DNA of 64,000 bases from an uncultured Clostridia bacterium (GCA_947623585.1 CANQHA010000012.1:1-64000); one strand, 5' to 3'; positions 37,759 to 45,876 are shown, counted from the first letter of the stretch. The notes: generated by a model not told the origin, from the letters alone. Translations and numbers: made by a program.

Positions 37759-38963
37759 CTTTTTCCTTTCTCATAGACGGTTTTTCCGCAATAAGCCGTG
37801 AAATAATTCACTCCGTAAAGCTGCCTGCCCTCAAAGGGGGTCGATCTTCCCATGCTGAGAAAATCGCTTGTATCGACGGTGAATTTTTCTTCGAGCCGCC
37901 AGACCGAAAAGCCTTTCGGCTCGCAAAGCCCGAAGCGCTTGCGGGGATTTTCGGACATCAGCCCGATAAGCCTTTCGAGCGTGATGATATTTGTTCGCAC
38001 AAGGTAGGTATACGTCGCCGAAAAAGCGGTCTCAAGCCCGACTATGCCGAATGGGCTTTTTTCGAGGCCGCGGGATTTTTCCTCGGCCGAATGAGGCGCG
38101 TGATCGGTCGCTATCATGTCGATAGTCCCGTCGACGACCCCCTCGATGAGCGCTTCGCGGTCGCGCTTCGAACGCAGCGGGGGATTCATCTTGAACCTGC
38201 CGTCCTCCGAGAGGCAGGAGTCGTCGAGGCAGAGATAGTGCGGAGCGGTCTCGCAGGTAATGTCAACGCCCGCCGCCTTGGCTTTTCTTATAAGCTCGAC
38301 GCTTTCCGCAGTCGAGATGTGGCAGACGTGGTATGCGCAGCCGGTTTTTTCGGCGATGCCGATATCCCTTTCGATCTGCCGCCATTCGCTTTCCGAGCAA
38401 ATCCCTTTGTGACCGTGGGCTTTCGCGTATTCACCGTCGTGTATAAAGCCTCCGTTGAGCAGCGAATTGACCTCGCAGTGAGCGGCGACGATCTTTCCGA
38501 GAGATTTGGCCTTTGTCATAGCGGCCTCCATCATCTCGGCGCTTTGAACGCCCCTGCCGTCGTCAGAAAAAGCCGCGACGTTTTTTGCAAGCGCGTCCAT
38601 ATCCGAAAGCTGCTCGCCCTTTTCGCCGACGGTTATCGCGCCGTATGGAAGAACGTTTATGAGCGCGTCTCGGCGAATGATCTCAAGCTGAGCTTCAAGG
38701 TTTTCGGGAGAATCCGGCACGGGGTCAAGGTTGGGCATGGTGAAAACGTCGGTATATCCGCCGTGCGCCGCCGCAAGGCTGCCGGTGCGGATAGTCTCTT
38801 TATACGAAAATCCCGGCTCGCGAAAATGAACGTGCACATCGCAGAAGCCGGGTAAAAAGGTATATTCATCGGGGTCGAACGAAAAGCCGCCGCGGGAGAT
38901 CGCCGCGGAAAGCTGATCGCAGTATTTTTCTTTCAAAAAAGCAGGATCGTAAGCCCTTGACAT
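37755..38963 (-). CDS. pyrC: Dihydroorotase PyrC
   Basis: The 402-aa amidohydrolase has the zinc motif DVHVHFREPG, FTMPNLDPVPD, VAAHCEV, YHVCHIST and IATDHAPHSAEEK. It closes carbamoyl aspartate to dihydroorotate. It is the first gene of the pyrimidine operon; carAB and pyrR are not in this window. Confidence 0.95.
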   Translation of the reverse strand: MSRAYDPAFLKEKYCDQLSAAISRGGFSFDPDEYTFLPGFCDVHVHFREPGFSYKETIRTGSLAAAHGGYTDVFTMPNLDPVPDSPENLEAQLEIIRRDALINVLPYGAITVGEKGEQLSDMDALAKNVAAFSDDGRGVQSAEMMEAAMTKAKSLGKIVAAHCEVNSLLNGGFIHDGEYAKAHGHKGICSESEWRQIERDIGIAEKTGCAYHVCHISTAESVELIRKAKAAGVDITCETAPHYLCLDDSCLSEDGRFKMNPPLRSKRDREALIEGVVDGTIDMIATDHAPHSAEEKSRGLEKSPFGIVGLETAFSATYTYLVRTNIITLERLIGLMSENPRKRFGLCEPKGFSVWRLEEKFTVDTSDFLSMGRSTPFEGRQLYGVNYFTAYCGKTVYEKGKR

Positions 38964-39091
38964 TTAGGAACCGTCCTTTCATCCGCAAAAAACCCGCCGC
39001 AAAACGGCAGGCAGGTCGAAAAATGAGCGTTGCTCATCAAAGGAAAATTTTCCGACTTTCCGACCTCGCCGGGCCGCGTTAAAGATTCGTC
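38964..39091 (-). promoter_or_regulatory. Attenuator-like leader of the pyrimidine operon
   Basis: The 128-nt leader ends in a terminator (arms 39005-39011 and 38993-38999, loop TTTTG, then TTTTTT) 24 nt before pyrC. An alternative pairing of 39061-39071 with 39005-39018 would take up the terminator's upstream arm. Between them are GGAAAATTTTCC and an ATGAGC/GCTCAT hairpin. The layout fits attenuation. I cannot match a PyrR binding loop with confidence. Confidence 0.6.
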
Positions 39092-39097
39092 TTTATG

Positions 39098-39126
39098 AGT
39101 ATAGCATATGCCAGAAAAAATGTCAA
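39098..39126 (-). promoter_or_regulatory. Promoter of the pyrimidine operon
   Basis: On the minus strand TTGACA (39121-39126), a 17-bp spacer and TATACT (39098-39103) lie about 135 bp before pyrC. Confidence 0.85.
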
Positions 39127-39199
39127 CCGAAAAAATAGATGAGCGAGCGCTCAAATAGGGAATGTTATTTGTCGGTTTTGCTTAGCGGGGAAATGGGCT

Positions 39200-39279
39200 C
39201 AACGATGCTCGCACTTTCTGCGGACAGGGTGGTTTTGCCGGCATCGTTTCGCGAAGGCTTACGCCTTCGCCCAAAATGG
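39200..39279. repeat. 80-bp direct repeat, copy 1
   Basis: It starts AACGATGCTCGCACTTTCTG and ends with the hairpin CGAAGGCTTACGCCTTCG. It is nearly identical to 39360-39439, exactly 160 bp downstream, and to an inverted copy at 45387-45465. Confidence 0.8.
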
Positions 39280-39359
39280 AGATGATAGATTGTCAAACGG
39301 ACAGCTTTTTTGTTTGCCCCGCTCGCCGCTCGGCAAAGGGGGAACCCCCGGCGAGGGTG

Positions 39360-39535
39360 CAACGATGCCCGCACTTTCTGCGGGCAGGGTGGTTTTGCCG
39401 GCATCGTTTCGCGAAGGCTTACGCCTTCGCCCGAAATGGCGGCGACAGACCGTCCACCGGATTGTTTGTGCTTGTCGCCTCAACCCCCACAAGCCTTTTG
39501 TAAAAGGCTTGACCAAAAACTTTTAATATCGGCGG
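39360..39535. repeat. About 175-bp repeat, inverted partner at 45298-45465
   Basis: It contains the second 80-bp copy (39360-39439) and continues through ACCGGATTGTTTGTGCTTG and an imperfect hairpin to GACCAAAAACTTTTAA. The reverse complement of 45298-45465 follows the same order over the whole length, with scattered changes. Confidence 0.75.
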
Positions 39536-39552
39536 CAAATTTAAAATGCAAG

Positions 39553-39581
39553 TTGACATATTTATCCGAATCTGCTATACT
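39553..39581 (+). promoter_or_regulatory. Promoter of the DMT transporter gene
   Basis: TTGACA (39553-39558), a 17-bp spacer and TATACT (39576-39581) lie 39 bp before the ATG. Confidence 0.82.
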
Positions 39582-39620
39582 ATCGCACGGTGATTTTTTA
39601 TTTGAAAGGAAATCTTTGCT

Positions 39621-40550
39621 ATGTGGCTGATTTTTACTCTTTTGACTACCCTTCTCTGGGGAGCGGCCGATCTTTTTTATAAAATCGGCGCCCGGCACGG
39701 AGAAGAGAAGTACAGTCATCTTCTGACCGGGATAACCGTCGGTCTTGTGATGGGAGCTCAGGCGATCTTCACGCTTCTTTTCACCGACGTCGGATACGAC
39801 CCGATAAACATTCTAATCTATCTTCCGGTCTCGCTGTTTTACATAATCTCGATGGTCGTCGGATATCTCGGGCTGAAATATCTCGAGGTCTCGATATCCT
39901 CGCCGGTCCAGAACAGCTCGGGAGCGGTGGTCTGCATTCTCTGCCTTATTTTTCTCGGAGAGCGGCTCGATCTTCTTTCGGGAGCAGCGGTCGTGATAAT
40001 AACTGCGGGCATCGTTTTGCTCGGCTGGTTTGAAAGGGTGAAGCCCTCCGAGGTTGCGCCCGAGGACAAAAAATATTCAAAAAGCGCTTTCGCCCTGATC
40101 TTCCCGCTGATATACTGCGTGCTCGACGCCATGGGTACCTTCTTCGACGCATTTTACCTGGACGACATCGAAACCACCCCGCTCGTCGGAGTTACCGAGG
40201 AAAACTTTGAAAACGTCGCGAACATCTCCTATGAGCTGACATTTTTGTTCGCCGCCGTCGTTCTCCTTATCTATATCCTTGTTATTAAAAAGGAGAAGAT
40301 CGAGGTGCCGAAGCAGGGCAGCAAACTGATTGCCGCGGTCTTTGAGACTGCGGGGCAATATTTCTACGTCTATGCGATGAGCGGAAACGCCGTCGTCGCC
40401 GCCCCGACCATCGCCGCATACTGCGTTGTTTCGGCGCTTCTCGGCGGAATTTTCTTAAAGGAGAAGCTGAAGCCGCTCCAGTACGCCGCAATAAGCGCAG
40501 TCATCGTCGGCATAATCCTCCTCGGCGTCGTCGAGGGATTGTCAGAGTAA
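39621..40550 (+). CDS. DMT/EamA-type membrane transporter
   Basis: The 309-aa product has about ten hydrophobic segments in two repeated halves. The N-terminal WGAADLFYKIG and the later SSPVQNSSGAVVCILCLIFLGERL and AAPTIAAYCVVSALLGGIFLKEKL are the paired EamA signatures of drug/metabolite transporters. A charged loop (about residues 135-150) and another at about 190-205 separate the halves. The substrate is unknown. It stands alone behind its own promoter and is followed by a terminator. Confidence 0.85.
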   Translation: MWLIFTLLTTLLWGAADLFYKIGARHGEEKYSHLLTGITVGLVMGAQAIFTLLFTDVGYDPINILIYLPVSLFYIISMVVGYLGLKYLEVSISSPVQNSSGAVVCILCLIFLGERLDLLSGAAVVIITAGIVLLGWFERVKPSEVAPEDKKYSKSAFALIFPLIYCVLDAMGTFFDAFYLDDIETTPLVGVTEENFENVANISYELTFLFAAVVLLIYILVIKKEKIEVPKQGSKLIAAVFETAGQYFYVYAMSGNAVVAAPTIAAYCVVSALLGGIFLKEKLKPLQYAAISAVIVGIILLGVVEGLSE

Positions 40551-40580
40551 AGCGCCTTGCCTTTACACGCAAAATTTCAC

Positions 40581-40612
40581 GCGGACTGCCCGTTCGGGCG
40601 GCCCGCTTTTTT
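40581..40612 (+). terminator. Terminator after the DMT gene
   Basis: A 12-bp GC-rich stem with one mismatch and one G-U pair (GCGGACTGCCCG/CGGGCGGCCCGC, TT loop) is followed by TTTTTT. Confidence 0.8.
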
Positions 40613-40680
40613 GCGCCGTTTTAAGCCGTTTTGCCTTAGAGAAACCTTGTTGAAGCTCCCTGCTCGAAAAGAAGATAATT

Positions 40681-40774
40681 GTAAAGCGAGATAGCTTTAC
40701 AGCCGTAAAAATCGCAATTTTTACAGAAATTTGAAGTAAAGCCGAAAAACTTCCGGGAAGCATATTTGCTTTAC
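40681..40774. promoter_or_regulatory. Array of GTAAA...TTTAC palindromes upstream of nrdG
   Basis: GTAAAGC/GCTTTAC (40681-40700) and GTAAAAAT/ATTTTTAC (40705-40724) are 20-bp palindromes of the form GTAAA-N10-TTTAC. A wider GTAAAGC/GCTTTAC pair spans 40736-40774. A further 20-bp copy overlaps the DMT stop codon (40547-40566). They look like binding sites for one dimeric regulator, but I cannot name it. Confidence 0.5.
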
Positions 40775-40777
40775 AAA

Positions 40778-40824
40778 CCACAAAATTTTGCGATTTTTTT
40801 GCGCTCGACCACAATATTTTGTGG
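40778..40824 (+). promoter_or_regulatory. Paired NrdR-box-like operators
   Basis: CCACAATATTTTGTGG (40809-40824) is a palindrome resembling the NrdR box, and CCACAAAATTTTGCGA (40778-40793) is a weaker copy exactly 31 bp upstream, about three helical turns. NrdR normally binds two such boxes before ribonucleotide reductase genes. They end 8 bp before the -35 box of the nrdG promoter. Confidence 0.65.
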
Positions 40825-40832
40825 TTTGCCTA

Positions 40833-40861
40833 TTGACAAACGCCAAAATCGGGTGTATAAT
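40833..40861 (+). promoter_or_regulatory. Promoter of nrdG
   Basis: TTGACA (40833-40838), a 17-bp spacer and TATAAT (40856-40861) are consensus. The leader before the nrdG start is about 80 nt. Confidence 0.85.
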
Positions 40862-40949
40862 CGTTTACAGTTCACCGGGCAAAGCGCAAAAGCTCGCCCC
40901 GGGAATAAAAAATGTTTTGAAGCAAAAATTAAAGTCAGGGGGGGATAGA

Positions 40950-41642
40950 ATGGAGATTCACGGATTTCAGAAGCTGACGCTGCTCGACTATCCCGGAAAG
41001 TGCGCGGCTACCGTTTTTACGGCCGGCTGCAACCTCAGATGTCCGTTCTGCCACAACGCAAGTCTTGTCACAAGGATAAATCTTGCGGACAGAATTGAGC
41101 GCGAGGAGGTCGTCGGATATCTCGAAAAGCGAAAAAGCGTTCTTGACGGGGTGTGCATCACCGGCGGCGAGCCGCTGATGTCAAACGAAGTTTTCGACTT
41201 GATGAAGCAGATAAAGGACATGGGCTTTCTTGTTAAGCTGGACACCAACGGCACCTTCCCCGAGCGGCTGAGGCGTGCGGTTTTCGGCGGCCTTGCCGAT
41301 TCGGTCGCGATGGACGTTAAAAACTCAAAGGAGCGCTACGCCGAAACGGTCGGTCTGAAAAAGTTCGACATCGCGCCGATCGAGGAAAGCGTCGAGTTTT
41401 TAAAGAGCGGCGCCGTCGATTTCGAGTTCAGAACAACGGTCGTCAAAGAGCTTCACACCGAGGAGGATATCGAAAGCCTTTGCCGGTGGATAAGCGGCGC
41501 GCCGAGGTATTATCTCCAACGGTTCAAGGATTCGGGCGACCTCATCGGCAGCGGTTTTTCCGCACCGTCGGGGGCGTTTATGGAAAATCTACAAAAAATC
41601 GCGGAGAAATATATTGAAAAAGTAGAATTGCGAGGAATATAG
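40950..41642 (+). CDS. nrdG: Anaerobic ribonucleotide reductase activase NrdG
   Basis: The 230-aa radical SAM protein has CNLRCPFC (Cys27, Cys31, Cys34), the GGEPLM motif and DYPGKCAATVFTAGC, the pattern of the NrdG2 type of activating enzymes. It generates the glycyl radical on NrdD with SAM and an iron-sulfur cluster. I chose the ATG at 40950, behind a purine-rich GGGGGGGA site; the frame is open upstream to 40788 but that part contains the promoter. nrdD follows with its own promoter. Confidence 0.92.
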   Translation: MEIHGFQKLTLLDYPGKCAATVFTAGCNLRCPFCHNASLVTRINLADRIEREEVVGYLEKRKSVLDGVCITGGEPLMSNEVFDLMKQIKDMGFLVKLDTNGTFPERLRRAVFGGLADSVAMDVKNSKERYAETVGLKKFDIAPIEESVEFLKSGAVDFEFRTTVVKELHTEEDIESLCRWISGAPRYYLQRFKDSGDLIGSGFSAPSGAFMENLQKIAEKYIEKVELRGI

Positions 41643-41650
41643 CGATTCAA

Positions 41651-41703
41651 ACACAATATCTTGTATTTTGGGGCTTGACAAATGACAAGATGTGCTGTAT
41701 ATT
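41651..41703 (+). promoter_or_regulatory. nrdD promoter with NrdR-like boxes
   Basis: TTGACA (41675-41680), a 17-bp spacer and TATATT (41698-41703) lie about 90 bp before nrdD. ACACAATATCTTGTAT (41651-41666) resembles a NrdR box, and a degenerate second copy (41685-41700, 11 of 16 identical) overlaps the -10 box. The spacing of 34 bp is less regular than upstream of nrdG. Confidence 0.6.
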
Positions 41704-41792
41704 GGTAACTGTTCCGCATCTGTTTCGGCGACGGGAAAACGCCGAAAAACATATATCAAAACGAATTTCAACAAATAAAGGAGCCAAGAAAA

Positions 41793-44153
41793 ATGTATCA
41801 GGTAATTAAAAGAGACGGAAAGATAGTAGACTTCAACCTCTCAAAGATCTCCAACGCGATGGTGCTTGCTTTCAACGCCTGCGACAAGCAGTACAATCAG
41901 GACGTAATAGATTTCCTCGCGCTCAAGGTCACGGCTGATTTCGAGCCCAAGATCAAGGACGGAAAGATCGCCGTCGAGGACATTCAGGACTCGGTCGAAA
42001 GCGTTCTCATCAAGGCGGGATACGACAGCGTCGCAAAGGCGTATATCCTCTATCGCAAGCAGCGCGAGAAGATCAGAAACATCAACGCCACCACCGTCAA
42101 CTATAAGAAGATCGTTGACGACTATCTTCAGATCAACGACTGGCGCGTCAAAGAAAATTCTACCGTCACCTATTCGGTCGGAGGACTTATTCTTTCAAAC
42201 TCGGGCGCGATAACCGCGAACTACTGGCTTTCCGAGATATACGATCAGGAGATCGCCGACGCTCACCGCAACTGCGATATCCACCTGCACGACCTTTCGA
42301 TGCTCACCGGTTACTGCGCCGGCTGGAGCTTGAAGCAGCTCATCAAGGAGGGTCTCGGCGGAATCAACGGAAAGATCACTTCGAGCCCCGCAAGCCATCT
42401 CTCGACCCTTTGCAACCAGATGGTGAACTTCCTCGGCATCATGCAGAACGAGTGGGCGGGCGCGCAGGCGTTCTCCAGCTTTGACACCTATCTTGCTCCT
42501 TTCGTCAAGGTCGATAATCTCTCCTATAAAGAGGTCAAGCAGTGCATTCAGAGCTTTGTCTACGGCGTGAACACTCCTTCACGCTGGGGAACTCAGGCTC
42601 CGTTCTCGAACATCACCCTTGACTGGACCGTTCCTAACGACCTCGCCGAGCTTCCCTGCATAGTCGGCGGAAAGGAAATGGACTTCTGCTATAAAGACTG
42701 CAAGAAGGAAATGGATATGGTCAACAAGGCCTTCATCGAGATAATGATCGAGGGCGACGCAAACGGACGCGGCTTCCAGTATCCTATCCCGACCTATTCT
42801 ATAACCAGAGATTTCGATTGGTCCGAGACCGAGAACAACAAGCTGCTGTTTGAGATGACCGCAAAATACGGCACTCCTTACTTCTCGAACTACATCAACT
42901 CCGACATGGAGCCCTCCGACGTTCGCAGTATGTGCTGCCGTCTCCGTCTCGATCTGAGAGAGCTTCGCAAAAAATCCGGCGGCTTCTTCGGAAGCGGCGA
43001 ATCGACCGGTTCTATCGGCGTCGTCACGATAAATATGCCGAAGATAGCATATCTCTCAAAGGACGAAAAAGAATTCTTCGAGCGCCTCGACAAGCTGATG
43101 GACCTCTCGGCGAGATCCTTGAAAATAAAGAGGACCGTTATCACCAAGCTGCTTGACGCGGGACTTTACCCCTATACCAAGCGCTATCTCGGAACTCTTG
43201 ACAACCACTTCTCGACCATCGGTCTTGTCGGCATGAACGAGGCCTGCCTCAACGCGAAGTGGCTTGAGTGCGACATGATCGACCCCCGCGCTCAGGAATT
43301 CACCAAAAAGGTCCTCAACCATATGCGTGAGCGCCTTTCGGACTATCAGGAGCTTTACGGCGACCTCTATAACCTTGAGGCGACCCCTGCCGAATCCACC
43401 GCATATCGCCTTGCAAAGCACGATAAGGAGAACTATCCCGACATCATCACCGCTTCGGACGGCACTCCTTACTACACCAACTCCTCGCACCTGCCGGTCG
43501 GATATACCGACGATATATTCTCCGCGCTCGATATTCAGGACGAGCTCCAGACGCTTTACACCTCGGGAACCGTTTTCCACGCCTTCCTCGGCGAAAAGCT
43601 GCCCGATTGGAAATCAGCCGCAAATCTCGTCAGAAAGATCGCCGAGAACTATAAGCTGCCTTACTACACCATGTCTCCGACCTATTCCATATGCCGCAAC
43701 CACGGTTATCTCACCGGCGAGCAGACCGTTTGCCCGCACTGCGGAGAAAAGACCGAGACTTACAGCCGCATAACCGGATATTACAGGCCGGTCCAGAACT
43801 GGAACGACGGCAAGGCTCAGGAATTCAAGGAGAGAAAGACCTATAACATCGCGACTTCGGTCCTCAGAAGAAACGGCGTTGACAAAAAGAACGCCTCCGA
43901 GAGCGCCGAGACCGGGCTTTCAGACGGAGCATACCTCTTTACGACCGCCACCTGCCCGAACTGCAAGGTCATTAAGGGTATCCTCGACAAGCAGGGTTAC
44001 AGCTATGAGACGCTTCTTGCCAACGAAAACCGCGAGCTTTGCGAGGCGTTCGATATCCGTCAGGCCCCGACGCTTGTGGTCGTTCGCGGAGGAGAATTCG
44101 AGAAATTCGCCGGAGTTTCAGACATCAAGAAGCACACCTCGGTGAGCGCATAA
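41793..44153 (+). CDS. nrdD: Class III (anaerobic) ribonucleoside-triphosphate reductase NrdD with fused redoxin domain
   Basis: The 786-aa product starts with an ATP-cone allosteric domain (YQVIKRDGKIVDFNLSKISNAM). The glycyl radical core and a zinc finger (C634, H637, C647, C650) follow, with the probable radical glycine at about 662 in RITGYYRP. After a linker, residues 711-786 form a glutaredoxin/thioredoxin-like domain with CPNC at 721-724 (LFTTATCPNCK, APTLVVVRGGEF). Class III enzymes reduce NTPs to dNTPs without oxygen; most use formate, while some use a glutaredoxin-like NrdH. The fusion plus adjacent trxB points to the second type here. Confidence 0.95.
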   Translation: MYQVIKRDGKIVDFNLSKISNAMVLAFNACDKQYNQDVIDFLALKVTADFEPKIKDGKIAVEDIQDSVESVLIKAGYDSVAKAYILYRKQREKIRNINATTVNYKKIVDDYLQINDWRVKENSTVTYSVGGLILSNSGAITANYWLSEIYDQEIADAHRNCDIHLHDLSMLTGYCAGWSLKQLIKEGLGGINGKITSSPASHLSTLCNQMVNFLGIMQNEWAGAQAFSSFDTYLAPFVKVDNLSYKEVKQCIQSFVYGVNTPSRWGTQAPFSNITLDWTVPNDLAELPCIVGGKEMDFCYKDCKKEMDMVNKAFIEIMIEGDANGRGFQYPIPTYSITRDFDWSETENNKLLFEMTAKYGTPYFSNYINSDMEPSDVRSMCCRLRLDLRELRKKSGGFFGSGESTGSIGVVTINMPKIAYLSKDEKEFFERLDKLMDLSARSLKIKRTVITKLLDAGLYPYTKRYLGTLDNHFSTIGLVGMNEACLNAKWLECDMIDPRAQEFTKKVLNHMRERLSDYQELYGDLYNLEATPAESTAYRLAKHDKENYPDIITASDGTPYYTNSSHLPVGYTDDIFSALDIQDELQTLYTSGTVFHAFLGEKLPDWKSAANLVRKIAENYKLPYYTMSPTYSICRNHGYLTGEQTVCPHCGEKTETYSRITGYYRPVQNWNDGKAQEFKERKTYNIATSVLRRNGVDKKNASESAETGLSDGAYLFTTATCPNCKVIKGILDKQGYSYETLLANENRELCEAFDIRQAPTLVVVRGGEFEKFAGVSDIKKHTSVSA

Positions 44154-44167
44154 ATTGCATCAATGCA

Positions 44168-44207
44168 GCGGGGGATCCGTTTGACGGGTTCCCCGCGGCA
44201 AAAATTT
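44168..44207 (+). terminator. Weak terminator or attenuator between nrdD and trxB
   Basis: An 11-bp stem with two G-U pairs (arms 44168-44178 and 44186-44196) is followed by GGCAAAAATTTT, a poor U-tract. Read-through into trxB is likely. Confidence 0.5.
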
Positions 44208-44256
44208 TGACGTACGGATATTTAAACGTCCGAGAATTATTTAACACGGTGAAAGT

Positions 44257-45162
44257 ATGTATGATATAATTGTTGTCGGCGGAGGCCCCGCGGGTCTTAC
44301 TGCGGCGGTCTATGCCGAGCGCGCAGGAAAATCGGTGCTGGTGCTTGAAAAATCGGCTTTTGGCGGGCAGATAACCTTTTCCCCGAAGGTCGAGAACATT
44401 CCGGGTCACGCGGCGATCTCGGGAAACGATTTTGCCGCGCTTTTGGTCGATCAGGCGCTCGGCCTCGGAGCCGAGCTTGAGCCCTGCGAGGTGCTCGGAA
44501 TAAAAGACTGCGGCGACCGAAAGGTCGTTTTGACCGACGACGGCGAGCGCATCGCAAAGGCGGTGATAATCGCTACGGGCGCAAAGCACCGTATGCTCGG
44601 GCTTGAAAACGAGGAAAACCTCGTCGGAAACGGAATATCTTTCTGCGCCGTGTGCGACGGAGCGTTTTATCAGGGGAAAAACGTCGGCGTTGTCGGAGGC
44701 GGAAATTCCGCGCTTCAGGAAGCGCTGCTGCTCGCGGACATCGCCGAAAAGGTCACGGTAATTCAAAACCTCGGCTTTTTGACCGGCGAAAAAATGCTGT
44801 GCGATCAGCTCGCCGAGCGCAAAAACGTTGAGGTCATACTCGGCAGCACCGTTTCAAGGCTTTTGGGCGAGAGCGAGCTTTCGGGCGTTGAGATTCAGAG
44901 CGCAGACGGCGAAAAGCGCGAAATCCCCCTTGACGGACTTTTCGTAGCGATAGGGCTTTTGCCCCAGAACGGCGCGTTTGCGGACGTTTTAGAGCTCGAC
45001 AAGGCGGGCTATGCCGCCTCCGACGAGAGCTGCACGACAAAGACCCCGGGAATTTTCGCAGCGGGGGACTGCCGCTCGAAAAAGATCCGCCAGGTGACGA
45101 CCGCCGCCTCGGACGGCGCGATCGCCGCGCTTGCAGCCTGCGATTTCTGCGAGGGAAGATGA
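44257..45162 (+). CDS. trxB: Thioredoxin reductase-like flavoprotein
   Basis: The 301-aa protein has the FAD motif VVGGGPAGLTAAVYAERAG, the redox-active CAVCD (about residues 130-134), the second nucleotide-binding motif VGVVGGGNSALQEALLL and the C-terminal GIFAAGDCRSK. Bacterial TrxB passes electrons from NAD(P)H to thioredoxin-like proteins. Lying 103 bp after nrdD, its natural partner may be the redoxin domain of NrdD. The nucleotide preference is unresolved. Confidence 0.92.
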   Translation: MYDIIVVGGGPAGLTAAVYAERAGKSVLVLEKSAFGGQITFSPKVENIPGHAAISGNDFAALLVDQALGLGAELEPCEVLGIKDCGDRKVVLTDDGERIAKAVIIATGAKHRMLGLENEENLVGNGISFCAVCDGAFYQGKNVGVVGGGNSALQEALLLADIAEKVTVIQNLGFLTGEKMLCDQLAERKNVEVILGSTVSRLLGESELSGVEIQSADGEKREIPLDGLFVAIGLLPQNGAFADVLELDKAGYAASDESCTTKTPGIFAAGDCRSKKIRQVTTAASDGAIAALAACDFCEGR

Positions 45163-45193
45163 CATATCCACTTTCATTACTATATTGGAGAAG

Positions 45194-45218
45194 CGCTTGC
45201 CAAAAGGCAGGCGTTTTT
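45194..45218 (+). terminator. Terminator after trxB
   Basis: An 8-bp stem (CGCTTGCC/GGCAGGCG, one G-U pair, AAAA loop) is followed by TTTTT. Confidence 0.8.
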
Positions 45219-45297
45219 CTTGCGCTTGTTCTCGGGAAGTGAGAAATTGGGTAGAAATGGAGTGAGGAAAATTTCTGGGAGTTTGTATTGAGCTAAA

Positions 45298-45465
45298 AAA
45301 TTAAAAGTTTTCGGTCAAGACTTTTTCAAAAGATTACAGGATAGAAGGTACAAGCACAAACAATCCGGTGGATGGTCTGTCATCACCATTTTTGGCGAAG
45401 GCGCAAGCCTTCGCGAAACGATGCCGGCAAAACTAACCTGCCCGCAGAAAGTGCGGGCATCGTTG
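45298..45465. repeat. Inverted copy of the 39360-39535 repeat
   Basis: Read in reverse complement it has the same order: AACGATGCCCGCACTTTCTG, the CGAAGGCTTGCGCCTTCG hairpin, CACCGGATTGTTTGTGCTTG and GACCGAAAACTTTTAA. With the copies at 39.2-39.5 kb it flanks the transporter-nrdG-nrdD-trxB block as an inverted pair. Confidence 0.75.
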
Positions 45466-45493
45466 AGACCTGAAAGAGAGGGCGCCCCCTAAA

Positions 45494-45562
45494 CAAGGTA
45501 TTTGCAAAATCCCGTCTCGGGGCGGAATTTTAGCGAATACTATCGCTCATCACCCCACCCCC
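45494..45562. repeat. MITE-like nested palindrome, left half (copy F)
   Basis: AAGGTATTTG, the variable hairpin (GCAAAATCCCGTC / GGCGGAATTTTAGC), TATCGCTCATCACCCCACCCCC. It matches the left half of copy D almost base for base; the right half is absent. Confidence 0.75.
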
Positions 45563-45620
45563 GTTCGCTATCTTCCTGAACGCTCCATGCGCACAAAAGC
45601 CCCGCAGGGGCGTTGTGCCA

Positions 45621-45701
45621 CAGAAGCGGGTTTTGTCCAAGAGAACGAGCCGCCGATTCGGCATGGCGGCGAAGTTCGATTGGCTACAAAACCCGCTTCT
45701 G
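45621..45701. repeat. Perfect 16-bp inverted repeat with inner palindrome
   Basis: The arms CAGAAGCGGGTTTTGT (45621-45636) and ACAAAACCCGCTTCTG (45686-45701) enclose a second stem (GCCGCC/GGCGGC). It resembles a cruciform and is not next to a gene end. Confidence 0.7.
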
Positions 45702-45821
45702 TTGCCCCTACGAGTGGCGTTGGCTTCACAAAACCCACCCCCGCTCGCAGAAAGTAGTGCGCATCGTTGAACCCTCACCCCAACATCACTATAAATCAAT
45801 CACATTATTACAATAATGCAG

Positions 45822-45876
45822 TTGACAACGGCGAAGCGCAAGCGTATAATAACATATGAACAGATATTCATATGTT
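45822..45876 (+). promoter_or_regulatory. Promoter and CadC/SmtB-type operator
   Basis: TTGACA (45822-45827), a 17-bp spacer and TATAAT (45845-45850) are followed at once by a perfect 10-bp inverted repeat (AACATATGAA/TTCATATGTT, 45851-45876) covering the start of transcription. This matches the ATATGAAC-type operator of metal-sensing ArsR proteins. Confidence 0.82.
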
